Part shown: positions 34,340-45,140 of the stretch, in pieces | Layout: every line of letters starts with the position of its first letter | Numbering within the stretch: position 1 is the first letter of the stretch | Origin: Saksenaea vasiformis B4078 | Taxonomy: Eukaryota > Mucoromycota > Mucoromycetes > Mucorales > Saksenaeaceae | DNA: 64,000 nt | Direction: 5' to 3' | Assembly: GCA_000697055.1 (NCBI GenBank) | Contig: JNDT01002300.1 | Span: 1-64,000 of the forward strand | Translations under genes and position numbers: made by a program | The notes under the pieces: generated by a model | Databases searched by the model: none | Told to the model about the DNA's origin: nothing | Seen by the model: the letters and a program-made list of their open reading frames with translations, nothing else

Positions 34340-35037
34340 AAAAACCTGTATGTATGTGTATACCCATCTTTATTGTTGGAAAGAAATATCTGTTTTAGAC
34401 GTCTTCATCTTACAACATGTTCATGCAAGTGGTGGGAAATGTAAAATAACTTTTTTGTGTATCGCAATACAGACGACGCTATTGTTGAAACTTGTAAGAC
34501 CAGTCCATCAGCATTGACCAATCCGCAACGTGGAAACGGAAAAAAATTAAATTCGCAGTTTGTAAAGGGAATACGTGCCTTTTACTGCTTATTGAATGGA
34601 TCTTCACTCCGATGTACATAAATTCAGCGTTCCATGAAGAACCAGTTTGCGCTAAGGAAGGGAACTGAATATGAGGCCATTAGAACGGAGAACCGTAACA
34701 AACTCATGTTTTATTTACGGCAACTTGATCCCTGCGGCAAACACAAGATCCATACAGAACAACGTAGAAGTTCATTCATGGTTATCAAATAGGATAATGA
34801 CTTGATGTTAATTTACTTGCGCAAAGCTAATTCTGGCTTTGCTACAGAAATGGTATCCGCATCTTCCACTGGTGAGGTCGACGTGAATCCTATCCGTGTG
34901 TACAAGGGATCAGTGATGGAAGATACGCACTGTTGGAGGGATTGAAGTGATGTAACGTCTGGCAATAGATTGTGGGAAAATAAAGTACCATGAGATTGTG
35001 ATAGCATTTACTTACTGGATTAATGACCAGAAGTCGT

Positions 35038-35087
<50 letters not shown>

Positions 35088-35401
35088 AGACAGACAGACA
35101 GACAGACAGAGACAGACACACAGATAGATACACAGACGACGTCAGTACAATCCGGTACATAGATCATGCAGGCTAAAAGACATATGAATGATCCTGTATA
35201 GATGATCAATTGACATTCTTAGCGGGGATGTTTTTCACGCGTTCCTTTAAAGTTTTATCATTTCAGGTCGTCTGAAAACTACTGTTTATCGAATTCTTTT
35301 TGACGCTACTCTCAATAGATCTCGCTTCCATCAAGATGTCCAATTTGCTCTACGGAACGACTGAACATGCGCTATTACTTCATCCATTTTTCGTCAGATT
35401 A
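34340..35401. other. intergenic with microsatellite
   Basis: No gene seen apart from the CA/GACA microsatellite listed separately. It leads into the minus-strand repeat copy at 35402. Confidence 0.45.
35038..35135. repeat. (CA)n/(GACA)n compound microsatellite
   Basis: About 20 CA units are followed by six GACA units and further CA/GATA-like remnants. Simple-sequence repeat; the ORFs over it (Cys/Val-rich on minus) are artefacts. Confidence 0.95.
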
Positions 35402-35728
35402 TCAATTAACTTGCATGAGGTTGGTCCCTCCGACAGAAAGAGGATTTATCCGAGCAGCGTAAAAATAATTCGTTTTAGTAAATGGAATAATCGCAGCGTT
35501 GAATGAACGCAGGAAGACATAATTCAAAATGCAGAGTTCATTGTAAATAACGCTAAATCCTGCATTTTCTAACTGGGCACTGAGAGAATCAATCGCGATA
35601 AACAGACTTGGTACACTTCGAAGTCGATGCGAAAAGAACTGCTTCCCAACGTAAAATTTATTTGGAGCTGATGCTAAATAATATAAGCTGATGCCAAAGT
35701 TATACGAAAATCCAGTGATTCTTATCAT
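35402..35728 (-). repeat. decayed dispersed repeat, copy C (open frame)
   Basis: Minus-strand 108-codon open frame containing ASAPNKFYVGKQFF and AIIPFTKTNYFYAARINPLS, parallel to ASAPDKVYVG and SVIPFTNRERSFM in copy B. It retains the longest open frame of the family but has no recognised domain. It ends about 40 bp from the stop codon of the viral-type RdRp, so the RdRp sits against repeat DNA. Confidence 0.5.
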
Positions 35729-35765
35729 TTTCTTCCCTTTCTTACATCAAACAGAGAAATAAGTC

Positions 35766-37499
35766 TTAAGTGCCGTCTGTGGTAGTACTTGGTAGGACGA
35801 CCAGACGTACCCATTCCTCATAGGGAATACGTCCACACTCTGGTACCTCCATACCACGATGACCACGCAAGAACCACTGCAAAAATTCAGGTGCCCATTC
35901 TGTCGGCGGCGGATCCTCCATTAATCTTTCCAGCCAGTTCAAATAGCCATCAAGCCACTCTCGCATTTCCTTATTTCCCGCGCAGTCATACCAGTGACCC
36001 AGAGCACGCATGTACGAATACCGTATTTTTTCTTCCTTCACTTTCGGTAGACGAAATCTGTCCGGTTGGAAGTACAGTTTTAAATAAGTTTCATGCGAAG
36101 GTCGAAAGGGGATGACAGAATCCTGGTGATAGGCAATGCCATCTTCAACGTTAGCCTCTCGAAAGTATTTTCCTAAGAACTGGATCCCTTTGAATTGATC
36201 GTCGAGAAGGGTGTCTGTGTAGAAGCTTTTGGACCCGCTCCAGTCAATACCAAAATGCTCCATTGCCACCCTAGCCAAGCCATCGCTACAGATGGAATGT
36301 CGGTCCCGAACAGCAATAATATTGTCATCCCCAAGGCTACCAACCCAGACTTCCGAAAAGACTTCCTCCGGTGACCGATGGGGATTGAGTAGCAGTAGAG
36401 ACGCATAGGCAATAATGAGCGTGATAATGGACTGTAACAACGAGTTATGTGGATGTCCGGAATTAGATCCGACGTGTTTTCGGAAGCACAGACCGTCATC
36501 CCGGTAGAGTACCGGTTCCACCATTCCTTCGTATACAAAGTTCCAATAAGCATCGTACTTCGCATCGGCACCGTCTTGGAACTGCCGTCGAACGACGTCG
36601 ATGGCCATTCGCACCATCCAACCATTGATGTTGGCATCAAATTTCTTAGCATCCAGACAGTGGTAGCGATCATCCCCACGCAGACGATCAATGAAACGGT
36701 CGCACCCGCCGTGCCACCACGACATGCCAAGTGCAATAGGATACTTGTCGTCAAGATACTCTTTGGTCAGCACCATTTCTGTTACACCATTCAGTTTAAG
36801 GTCGCGATGCGAAGTCATCAAAATCATTCGGCCGGCGCAGGGCTCCTTTCTATGAGTCTCTTCAAGGACATGTTTGCCCTTGCCTCCCATACGAACACGA
36901 TGCGGCTCCACATGAAAGCCATCCATGAGTTTGTCGTACGCGAATTCTGCATCTTTCTGAGCAAGTGGGTCCGCAAGTATTCTTTTGTTGAGATTTTGCA
37001 AGGCATAATCAATACCAGCAAACTTGCGCGGTTCAAATGGAACCTCGGCGAGCTTCTCTCGTCCCGGAAATGGTTCCTTGTTAGATATATCCATGATCGA
37101 TAGCACATGTTCGTAGGCTCGCGTAAGTTCTTCGATTTCAGGACGTGGCTGATCAGGCCGGTCAAACATTTTTAGATGAAGCATTTGGGTATATGTATTT
37201 CCCCTGACGAAAATGTAGTCATTAGGATTGATGTTGGAGATAGGTGGGGGGCTAACGTCGCTGTAGCAAGCAACAAAACTGTCAATTTCCCCAAGCTCAG
37301 GTTCCATCGAAAGTTCTTTCACGTAAGCCACATCGATATCTTTCACAGTGAAGTGAGGATAGCTAGCGGCAAATCGTCGCTTATCCACTTCCGATAAGAT
37401 ACGTTGCCGTGAACGGTTCCGGGATAGAACGACTGCTGTACGTAAGAAATCCAATGCGTGTGGCGGTAAGTCGTCCCACGCTATGTTAAAAAAATCCAT
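35766..37499 (-). CDS. endogenous viral-type RNA-dependent RNA polymerase (partiti-/picobirna-like)
   Basis: One uninterrupted minus-strand frame, 577 aa from ATG at 37499, about the full size of a partitivirus RdRp. Palm motifs are present in order. Motif A: CLDAKKFDANI with Asp283 and Asp288. Motif B: GSNSGHPHNSLLQS (Ser347-Gly348). Motif C: VGSLGDDNII with Gly390-Asp391-Asp392 (bases 36324-36332). Conserved-looking finger residues precede A. Motif B has Asn where many positive-strand polymerases have Thr. Nearly all neighbours have introns and this ORF has none, as expected from a captured viral RNA. The frame is open further upstream to 37697, but that part is a pyrimidine-rich leader coding for Phe runs, so 37499 is preferred. 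It is not a cellular QDE-1-type RdRp, which has a DbDGD motif and a different fold. Whether it is expressed, domesticated or recently inserted cannot be seen. It lies 286 bp behind the ULP1 stop, same strand. Confidence 0.88.
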   Translation of the reverse strand: MDFFNIAWDDLPPHALDFLRTAVVLSRNRSRQRILSEVDKRRFAASYPHFTVKDIDVAYVKELSMEPELGEIDSFVACYSDVSPPPISNINPNDYIFVRGNTYTQMLHLKMFDRPDQPRPEIEELTRAYEHVLSIMDISNKEPFPGREKLAEVPFEPRKFAGIDYALQNLNKRILADPLAQKDAEFAYDKLMDGFHVEPHRVRMGGKGKHVLEETHRKEPCAGRMILMTSHRDLKLNGVTEMVLTKEYLDDKYPIALGMSWWHGGCDRFIDRLRGDDRYHCLDAKKFDANINGWMVRMAIDVVRRQFQDGADAKYDAYWNFVYEGMVEPVLYRDDGLCFRKHVGSNSGHPHNSLLQSIITLIIAYASLLLLNPHRSPEEVFSEVWVGSLGDDNIIAVRDRHSICSDGLARVAMEHFGIDWSGSKSFYTDTLLDDQFKGIQFLGKYFREANVEDGIAYHQDSVIPFRPSHETYLKLYFQPDRFRLPKVKEEKIRYSYMRALGHWYDCAGNKEMREWLDGYLNWLERLMEDPPPTEWAPEFLQWFLRGHRGMEVPECGRIPYEEWVRLVVLPSTTTDGT

Positions 37500-37784
37500 T
37501 TGATAAAAAAAAAAAAGAAAACAAAAAAATTGAAAGTTGTTAACAACAAAGAAAGAAAGTACGTAGTAGTAGTGCAAGAGTTGGACGTGGGTACTCGTTT
37601 TTGTATCGGAGTTAGTGCCGAGCTTACACCAGGTGCACAGCTCAGAGAATAGGATGATCGTTTGTTTCATGCTCATCTCTCGCGCTGTAACACGCATGTT
37701 CGTTCCGTAAACAATATCATGCCCGCATGAAACTTTATGCTGAATACAGACGATATTACTCCAAAGATCATTTGCAGAACATAA

Positions 37785-39399
37785 CTATAAGCTTAGTTTC
37801 TTTTTAACTATATCAAGTACCATCCGTCGACGGATGGCAACCATATCTTCCTGGGTAAAATCAAACGTCTGTTGCCGAGAAAGCCGTTCTGCAAATGTAC
37901 ACGTGAAGACACCGCAGTCGGACATATTTTTCTGACGCGGAATATCCTGGGACCACTGCATTAAAATGTAGTTTCTTTTTTTTAAGGTTGAGACAAACCT
38001 TTGGTACGTTGAAGCTCCAGTCGCTTATGTCTAATGGTGTCTTTTTCTTGTCCATATGTTCTTCTGTAAGATACTTGAACAATAACTGACCAAGGATGCA
38101 GTGAGCTTTCTTTCTCATTTTTCTTTTCTTTTGCAGTTCATGTCATCGTTACCTTGACGTTGTAGTCGTGGTGACCACCCATGGAATCGTATATTTCTAC
38201 AAGTTTCTTCTTCATGTGTATCACCCCTAATGTCCAATGGTAGGACTGATTGATCGGCACAAGAACTAAATCTTTTGCGAAGATATCAACCTAACCAATC
38301 TGTTCTCAGCCACTGATGGCGCGTCAGCTAGATTGTATCACCTTCTTTGTCCAACGTCTAATCTTGGTATAGCCGGCATCCTTAAAAGTAGAAAAAAAAA
38401 AGGTACTGAAACAATGGATCGACGGCATCTTTTCCGCACCGGTCTGTGCACGATCCGACAGTAACTCCATGTAAAAATTGATGATCTGATGATGTATCAT
38501 GTGTCAACCTATGGAAGGTAAAAAGAAAGACCGCAGTTACCTCATCGTTTAACCATGTCTCGGGGAGTAACTTGTAGATGTCTTTGTATTCAACTACTGC
38601 CGTCTTTATCTGTGCTATCAAACCAAATTGTCCCTGTTTCAGGTAGGTATCCACCTACAAAAGTAATTCATTAGAATGAATGATGTCAATCTTTTTGGGG
38701 GTTGTTTACAAGTTGTTCTTCTTCTGCGGTTAATGGCGGAGGTTTCGCTTGTGGAATAGCTGCTTTGTCGTAGAGTTCCTCAAAACGTTGACTCCTCTTG
38801 GTTATATCAAACGTCTAACCCATTTTCTGCTTTAATAAACTAATGGAGGCGGTGACTCTTCTTACGTCGTAGAGATTCAAAACGGACTCTTTCGCACGGA
38901 GTACCTGTCAACAGAAAGCTATCAGATCCACTCCGTGTCCAACGACTACGGTGTACCCACCTCTTTCCTCCACTCATTCCGGTCATGTTGTGGTTTAGAT
39001 TTTGGTTTCTGATTCGATTCTAATGTCAGCCCTTGCAGCTGGTCTAACAGATCGTCCACCGAGCTTTTTGTTGTTTGGTCACTGTTGGCATCGTCATCGG
39101 GCATCCTCGGTAGCGATTCATCTTCTTCTGGTGGCTCGCTCTCTGTGCAACAGCGATCGGTTTGCACACTTTTGCTTCCGGGTTGGCGCGCATGGTAGTA
39201 CCGCTCGTACATGTTGCGGCACAACAGTGAGACTCGAAAAGGGTCCTTGTTGAATATGGGTGAATGCTTGTAATTTACGTTCTCAGGTTTTGTCCTCGAA
39301 ACTAAACTATTATCTGCAGGGAATATGAGAGGTACTGTGTGCAAGACTCAAGATACCTTGACCGGACGAAAGAAACTGGGATGTGTCTCCTACTTTCAT
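37785..39399 (-). CDS. ULP1: SUMO protease, Ulp1/SENP (C48 family)
   Basis: Nine minus-strand exons: 39399-39357, 39313-38961, 38904-38866, 38814-38710, 38654-38541, 38485-38342, 38290-38153, 38109-37999, 37955-37785; 405 aa, all phases fit. The N-terminal about 150 residues are unstructured and acidic. The C48 protease domain starts PPLTAEEEQLVDTYL, then LPETWLNDEIINFYMELL. Catalytic residues are visible: His284 in SYHWTLGVI, Asp301 in YDSMGG, oxyanion Gln357 in IPRQKN and nucleophile Cys363 in SDCGVFTC. It should process the SUMO precursor and remove SUMO from conjugates at the nuclear periphery. Several introns are 43-55 nt. The start codon is the first ATG giving an in-frame exon 1 of 14 codons, so the true N-terminus is the least certain part. 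Confidence 0.93.
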
Positions 39400-39890
39400 G
39401 TTAACCATCAAATGTCAACGAGCAATGGCCAAAGCAAGGATTAGTACTTTGTTTCCCCTTAGGGTCGCTATTGCGGTGGATCTTTTGAGCCTTATTAGCG
39501 TGGAAGTTCGGGAAATCGAGTGGGATGCACCGTGCCAGATCTTTATCCTTCATCAGTAGTAACTTCGAAAGGAGAGACAACCGTGACCGTTGCTTAATGC
39601 AGCCGACGGCAGTTACGTGACTTCGCATCCCACTGGGCGCTCGTTTTCCGCAATTCTTCTTCTTCTTTTGTTGGTGACCGACGTTAAGTATGCTTGTGGA
39701 TGGAATACTTGATTAGATCAAGTTCTGCGTTAACTATTTCAGACGACATATACGTGTTTCTCACCTTCCCGTCATCCAAATTTGGGAATCTTTGAATGTC
39801 TAAAACTTTCTTTTTTGAAAAGCAAAACCAATTCTACCAAGATTACTATGTTATATTTGATGCTCTCCATCGTGTAATCTCATTATTTTT
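39400..39890. other. intergenic upstream of ULP1
   Basis: Contains the putative ULP1 promoter. Short closed ORFs only; nothing else recognised. Confidence 0.4.
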
Positions 39891-40190
39891 CGATGGTTGA
39901 AGTTTCTCGTCTCGCTATTAATTATCAAAAATTTGGGCAAAAAGTCGTGGACTACAAATTTGGCGGTATATATATCGGATAAACCGTTTGCTTATTTTAC
40001 TGACCATGAACAACTTTTTATGCTGTCTATATCAATTTCGCGTCCATCGAGGGGGCCGCGTTGACGTAAGTAGTGTATGAATTTGTTGCCAACTTATGTA
40101 TTAATGAACTCATACTTGGTTCTTTTCTTAGCGTAAAAGTGGCTCTTCATAGACGCAAAAATTATATAGATGAGCATAAAAGTCTGATCA
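39890..40190 (+). repeat. decayed dispersed repeat, copy D
   Basis: A plus frame reads AYFTDHEQLFYAVYINFASI then EGAALT and a stop; the NFASIEG block and ATTTCGCGTCCAT are shared with copy B. About 100 bp further on, GTGGCTCTTCATAGACGCAA and TTATATAGATGAGCATAAA match 26208-26250. The preceding strand reads K-x-L-G-K-K-S-W-T-T-N-L-A, without known family. Confidence 0.45.
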
Positions 40191-40314
40191 AAACTTTTAT
40201 TTAATTTTTTAAATGGCTGTGAGCGCGGCGCTAACTAAGCATATCCGCTCTAGCCCGGTCTTGTAGTTAAAGCAGAAAAAAAACCCTTGCGAGCAAAGGG
40301 AAAAAAAGGCAAAG

Positions 40315-41389
40315 CTAAAGTGTGCGAACTATGGAGGGGGACGTGAGGGGAGAAGTGGAGGACTTGGGGAGGTGGAGCATATCCATGGTGGTTAACCAGC
40401 CATGGGAGACGAAGAGACGGGCAACCGCGCGCTTCACGCTATCCTGCAAGGATGCAAGTGCGCGAAGGTGGCGGTTCCGTTGGCAGTGGAGGGCAATCTT
40501 CTGGCGTCCTTTGGGAGGGAGCGAGGAGTAATCAGGGTCTCGTAGATGTGTGGGATCGGCGGGGCCAAAGTTGGTGATAGTGGGGATGTTGGCTTGCTGT
40601 AGGTGATCTGTGAGTTCGGGCAGGTATCCTTCATGGACAAGGAGGCCAACGACGTGGCGAGCGGAAAAACCGAGATCGAGTATGCGAGCATTGTTGATAC
40701 CGATCATGCGTAAGTACTGGGGATTTCTGAGCGTGGTAGTCGTTTCTTTCATGGGATGTACAGGTACTGGAAACGTGACGGAGTGTTTTCAGGCGCTTGG
40801 AAGAATTGGCTTGCAGTGAGTGCATCGATGAGCGGTGCAGATTTCTTGGGGGCGGAGCTGGGAGCTTGTAGAGTGGTTTTGCGGGAAGGGGAAGTGGGTC
40901 GTGTTTGCGAAATTTTTCTGGCTGATGGGGTAGACGTACCATCCTTCCTGGCTGATACGCTGGGTGTGGGGGCTGGTGGTGTGGGTTGTGGTTTGCTTAG
41001 TGTCTTTGACACTGGAGAAGTTGCAGTTGGCGGGAATGGTTCAGATGTTACTGGAGTCGCTGATGCTGGTGGTGAGGGCGATGAGCAAAGTTGCTTGGGA
41101 ATGGGGGGCAATGGACGCGGTGAACACCGAGCAAGTGGTGAAGCGTGGAGCAGTAGGGGTCTTGATGGGATGGCTTTCAAGTTCGTTGACACGAGCTTGA
41201 AGAGTTATCAAGTTGTCTTTGTTGGCGGGCAAATGCTTTCTTGTATGAGTCGCGGTCCGCTTGGGCCTGGCGTAATTGTTCTCGAAGTTTTTGAGCTCCA
41301 GACTGTTGTGGAGGTTTGAACATCCAGGCTGGATCGCCGCGACGTGCATTGAAGACATCGCGCGGAGGGGTGAGTTTCTTATGGGTCAT
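40315..41389 (-). pseudogene. frameshifted LINE (non-LTR retrotransposon) ORF1 remnant
   Basis: Three overlapping minus-strand frames read as one protein broken by frameshifts. 41389 to about 41210: MTHKKLTPPRDVFNARRGDP, then a coiled-coil-like LREQLRQAQADRDSYKKAF. About 41210-41050: ITLQARVNELESHPIKTPTA. 41190-40749: Pro/Ser/Thr-rich linker. 40752-40315: YLRMIGINNARILDLGFSAR, RHVVGLLVHEGYLPEL and HNR-like CQRNRHLRALASL with AVARLFVSHGW. The last block resembles the C-terminal domain of gag-like ORF1 proteins of fungal LINEs. At 40750 the two frames overlap at TGATG-like context (stop TGA inside ATGA), so a shift there is needed to continue. Very few stops within each frame means the decay is recent or that base-calling indels are involved. 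No reverse transcriptase is present. The G-rich plus strand sets this stretch apart from its neighbours. Confidence 0.55.
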
Positions 41390-41937
41390 GGCTACGAAAA
41401 CCTTGTGTAAAGCATAAAAGTCTGTTCAATAAACAGTATGTGAGATCGCAGGGTAACTAATTCTCCTTGGTTGCCATCTGTTTCTGGTTTTCTGTTGGTA
41501 TGTGCGATATTGTGGATGATAGGTCAAATAAAGCAATACATCGAGAACCAAAGATATACGTGAGACTCCTGTTTATTCGGATTAAGAATAAAAAGGATGG
41601 AGCTACTTCCCGCTACTGCTCTTGGTTGCGGATACCCGACCACAAATATAGAATTATGAACTGTAAATTAGACAATGCATTTGTATATCTCAGATCTACA
41701 GGCAAATTTGTATTGTAAAAAAGAAGAAAAGAAGAAATTGATATATATATATATATAAATAAAAAGCGTCAAGCCAAAAAGGAGAAAAGAAGACCCTAGC
41801 CAAGGCAAACGAAAAAAAAAAAAAGATACAGGCTATTATACATAAGTTAGGCTACTTGTAGATGAAAGATAATGAACAAAGTGGGAAGAGGGATGGGAAA
41901 ATCTAATAAATAGTGTCTAACAAAGGAAATAAAAAAT
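41390..41937. other. 3'-flank of SREBP, A/T-rich
   Basis: Contains an (AT)n run near 41740 and A-runs near 41815. It is mostly the downstream region of the minus-strand SREBP gene. No gene seen. Confidence 0.45.
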
Positions 41938-44900
41938 CTACATGCTTAAAGCGTCATCTGCTTGTGAAATGTAAGTTTGGATATGTTTCCTGCATCGTAC
42001 GGACAGACATCGGGTCAGTGGCAGAGCCAAGTCATGTGCCAATTGGTCGCGTAGTTCACCGAGGTAACGCGCTGCCGCTTGAGGGGCCAGGACAGACCGC
42101 GAGAACTGATGTTCAGCGATGGTGACAAACGCCCGAAGGTTGACGGCCAAAGAAGAGAGGACCAGAACACTGGCCTCAAGATTGGTGGATGGCAAAGAGG
42201 TGATCTGACGGATGCATTCCATGGAGGCACGTCGGTCTTCGAAAGCCAATTCCAAATAGTGAGCGGGATCACCGCTGTTCTTGATCTCCATGATAGCCTT
42301 CAACGTGTTGAAAGTGGCTGCACGATGACGTTGCAGTAAGGTCGACGAAGGGTGATGTTGGGAAACCTTTTGATCGATAAGAGAGACCAAGTGTTGTTCT
42401 TCTTCATCGTCGTTCCCTTGCAGTGCCAGTGCCAAGTGGATCCACCAAGCAATCATCTGGTCGACTGGCGTTACTATGGCAGGAGGCAGCTGTGATTTGC
42501 TGAAGACGGCATCGGCCGACTTGAGCGCCATACCGTCCAGAAGCTGAAGCCAGGTCTGTTGGATCTGACTCAGATTCTGCCAGTAGAGGATCCAGTCGAG
42601 GGGCGAGGTCAAGTAAGGCAGAACGAAGGAATAGAATGCATTGGAACAATTCAGCGACGTTGGGGCGACGAAGCCATTACGGGCGGCCGCCATGGCAATG
42701 ATCTGACGATGGCCTTGGCTGGATAACCAGGCGTCATTCATGTTCTTGGTTTGAAGGAGCCAGTGATCAGGTTCTTCCTTGTGCTCCTCTGCGGCTTTGT
42801 ACTCTTCTACGGCACTAGTAACACGTTGCCAGCAGAGACGTACAAGCGGAGCGGAAATGAAGGACGGCAAGGCAAGCTCAAGTTGGATGACAGCAACAGA
42901 GAAGATACGTGCAACGGTGCGAGGTCTGAAGAAAGCAGAATGATGCTTGTCATTCATGAGCTTTCGGACTTGAGCAAACATGCCGGCACAGGAACGAAGC
43001 ATATGGAGACGAGATTCTTCCGTGTTACCTATGTATCAAATCGACGTCAAAAAGAAGTTCGAAAGACAAAATGCGACAACGTACCACCGAGACATTCAAG
43101 TTCACACATGCGTACCCATGCGCCTGTATGCGAAAGATCTTCTTGGCTGATAACAGTTCGACCTGAGAGGAAGCGAGGGGCACAAAGGCTCAACAGATCA
43201 TGGACCATATCGTAGACTAAGCTGACAGAATTGGCCATAGGATCAACAGGAACAAGGTCAGCCAAAGACTGGTACAGATGATGCCATGCATGAGCCACTT
43301 CAGGAGCATAATGATGATGACCGAGACATTTCTTCTTTGGCTTGTTAACACGTTTGGGCCGGAGCCAGCTGATCATCAGAGGAAGAAGGCAGATATAGAC
43401 AATAGCAAAAGCATAGAAAGCATACGTCGCGAATGACCTAATAATACAAGAAAATGAGCATTTTCTGAGCCATCCTATGTTTTTGTTTCGCCTGCTTACC
43501 AAAGGTCAAAGTGGAAGGGAGTACTGAACAACGATGCATTCGGGCGCGCAATGGTCTGGTTGCTGTAAGCAAAAGCTCTTGCTGCATGATGTGAATGAAC
43601 AGGGGAGCGGTCAGCTGCAGGTACTGAAGCTGGAGCGGCAAAGAAGACAAGGCACATAAACATAGCCATGAACATCTGGTTGCTGCTCTCGTCATCTGTC
43701 TTTTTCGATGTTGTCTGCTTTTTTGCGCGACGACGGTAAGGTCGACGTTCTGGCTTGGGAATCAATTGTGCTAGAGCGGCACGCTGGGCAGCGCGTTCGC
43801 GGAGAACACGTTGGCGTTCGGCACGTTCACGTTCAACCGCTTCTTTACGTTCGCGGGCTAGACGTTCTTGTTCTGCTCTTTCAAATTCGCGTTTTTGTGC
43901 CTGAAAACGGCCAAGTACTTTGAGACCTCCTGGCATCTGGGCAAGAATTTGCTGAAGAATTTGGTTTTCCCGATCGGCAAGTTCGTTATTGTGTTTCAGG
44001 AACTGGATATATTCCGTTGCCTTTCGTAAAATGGTTGCCTTGTTGAGCTTTTTGGCGATTTCGACACCATCTACAATTTCGTCACTATCGCTACTGCTTT
44101 CGTCGTCATCGTCGTCATTTTGTCCTTTTTCTTTGATCTTGGCTTTGTACAACGCAGGGACAACGTTTTTCAGGTCACGGATGCGATCATTAATATTGTT
44201 ACGATAACGTCGTTCGATAGCATTGTGTGCGACCTTTTTTAGTTGCAATCCTGGCTCAAGATTTCGTCCTGGAGAGGAGTCGTAACTCGTTCGTTTTGAT
44301 TTTCGCCAGTGGCGCGTTTCGTGATCGGAGCCATCCTGGGACGGTTCAACTTTTACTAAAAAAAAAAAAAGATGAAATTTGTGTTTAGAGAATGAGAAAG
44401 AAAAAAAGAAAGGAAATATGTATATTACCTTTTATATCAGGATGCCATTGATCAATAGCAGCAAAGGCTGCTGTCAGTGGTTGATCGGGCATCAACGGTG
44501 ATGTGAGAGAGGACGAAGAAGTAGACCCCGAGGGAGACAGAGAGGGATGTGAAGGAGGGGACTCGTTCACCGGTGTTGCTGGTATTGCAATACCAGGCAT
44601 GTTGCCATTGAAGCCATTTAGATCAGAAAATGATACATTGTGTTGTGTACCATACTGACAACCAGATAATGCCTTGCGCGCTTCGTCGCGGATGTGTTGT
44701 GGTCGATCAAAAGGCGAAGCCAGAGGAAATGCCATGGGTTGACCAGAGAAACGGGAGGATGGGAATTGTGGAGATAAAGCGCCCGCTGATATAGGACTAT
44801 GTGAACTTGATGTATAATCTGTAGCGACTGTATGAGGAGAGTTGTTTGGCGAAGGATTCAGGTCCCAGTCAAGAAGACCAAAATCTGTTGTGCCTGATAA

Positions 44901-45140
44901 CAGGCAGTCCGACATGCTTTGTGGATATCGCATACGGGGTGCCTCGGATGGTGCATTGATTTCAAACGAGGGCAGAGGTGAGGTAGGTTGACTTTGTTGT
45001 TGTTGTTGGTCGTTATTAGGAGGACTAAGTTGACCGTGACATAAAATGTCATGTTGTATGGATGGTTCGTTCTGCATAGGGGCAGATGTTGTGACGTTGA
45101 GGTATGAATCAAAATCTAGTTCGGGTATATCTTGTAACAT
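41938..45140 (-). CDS. SRE1: sterol regulatory element-binding protein (SREBP/Sre1), membrane-bound bHLH-Zip
   Basis: Four minus-strand exons: 45140-44429, 44355-43500, 43437-43085, 43028-41938; 766 aa. Residues 1-240 are an acidic, S/T/P-rich activation region. The bHLH starts near 278: KKVAHNAIERRYRNNINDRI, with the Tyr (about 288, ERRYR) that marks SREBPs and allows SRE binding; an acidic loop insert (DDDDDESSSDSDE) and a leucine zipper follow. TM1 is about 465-482 (MFMAMFMCLVFFAAPASV), then a lumenal loop of about 40 residues with NQT and NAS glycosylation sites, then TM2 about 524-547 (YAFYAFAIVYICLLPLMISW). About 220 C-terminal cytosolic residues would interact with SCAP. Known SREBPs are cleaved in low sterol or low oxygen to release the N-terminal transcription factor. 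Both TMs and the C-terminal domain are intact. Confidence 0.93.

Noticed and set aside
34890..35209. Cys/Val-rich minus ORFs
   Set aside because: Translation artefacts of the CA/GACA microsatellite.
36447..37103. 218-codon plus ORF opposite the RdRp
   Set aside because: Antisense shadow; the minus strand has the clear polymerase motifs.
35766..37499. Cellular RNAi-type RdRp (QDE-1/RdRP-1) as identity
   Set aside because: Those are much larger with a DbDGD catalytic loop; here the palm order A-B-C with GDD is of viral type.
40756..41319. 187-codon plus ORF rich in Gly/Val
   Set aside because: Antisense of the Pro/Ser-rich linker of the LINE ORF1 remnant; low-complexity shadow.
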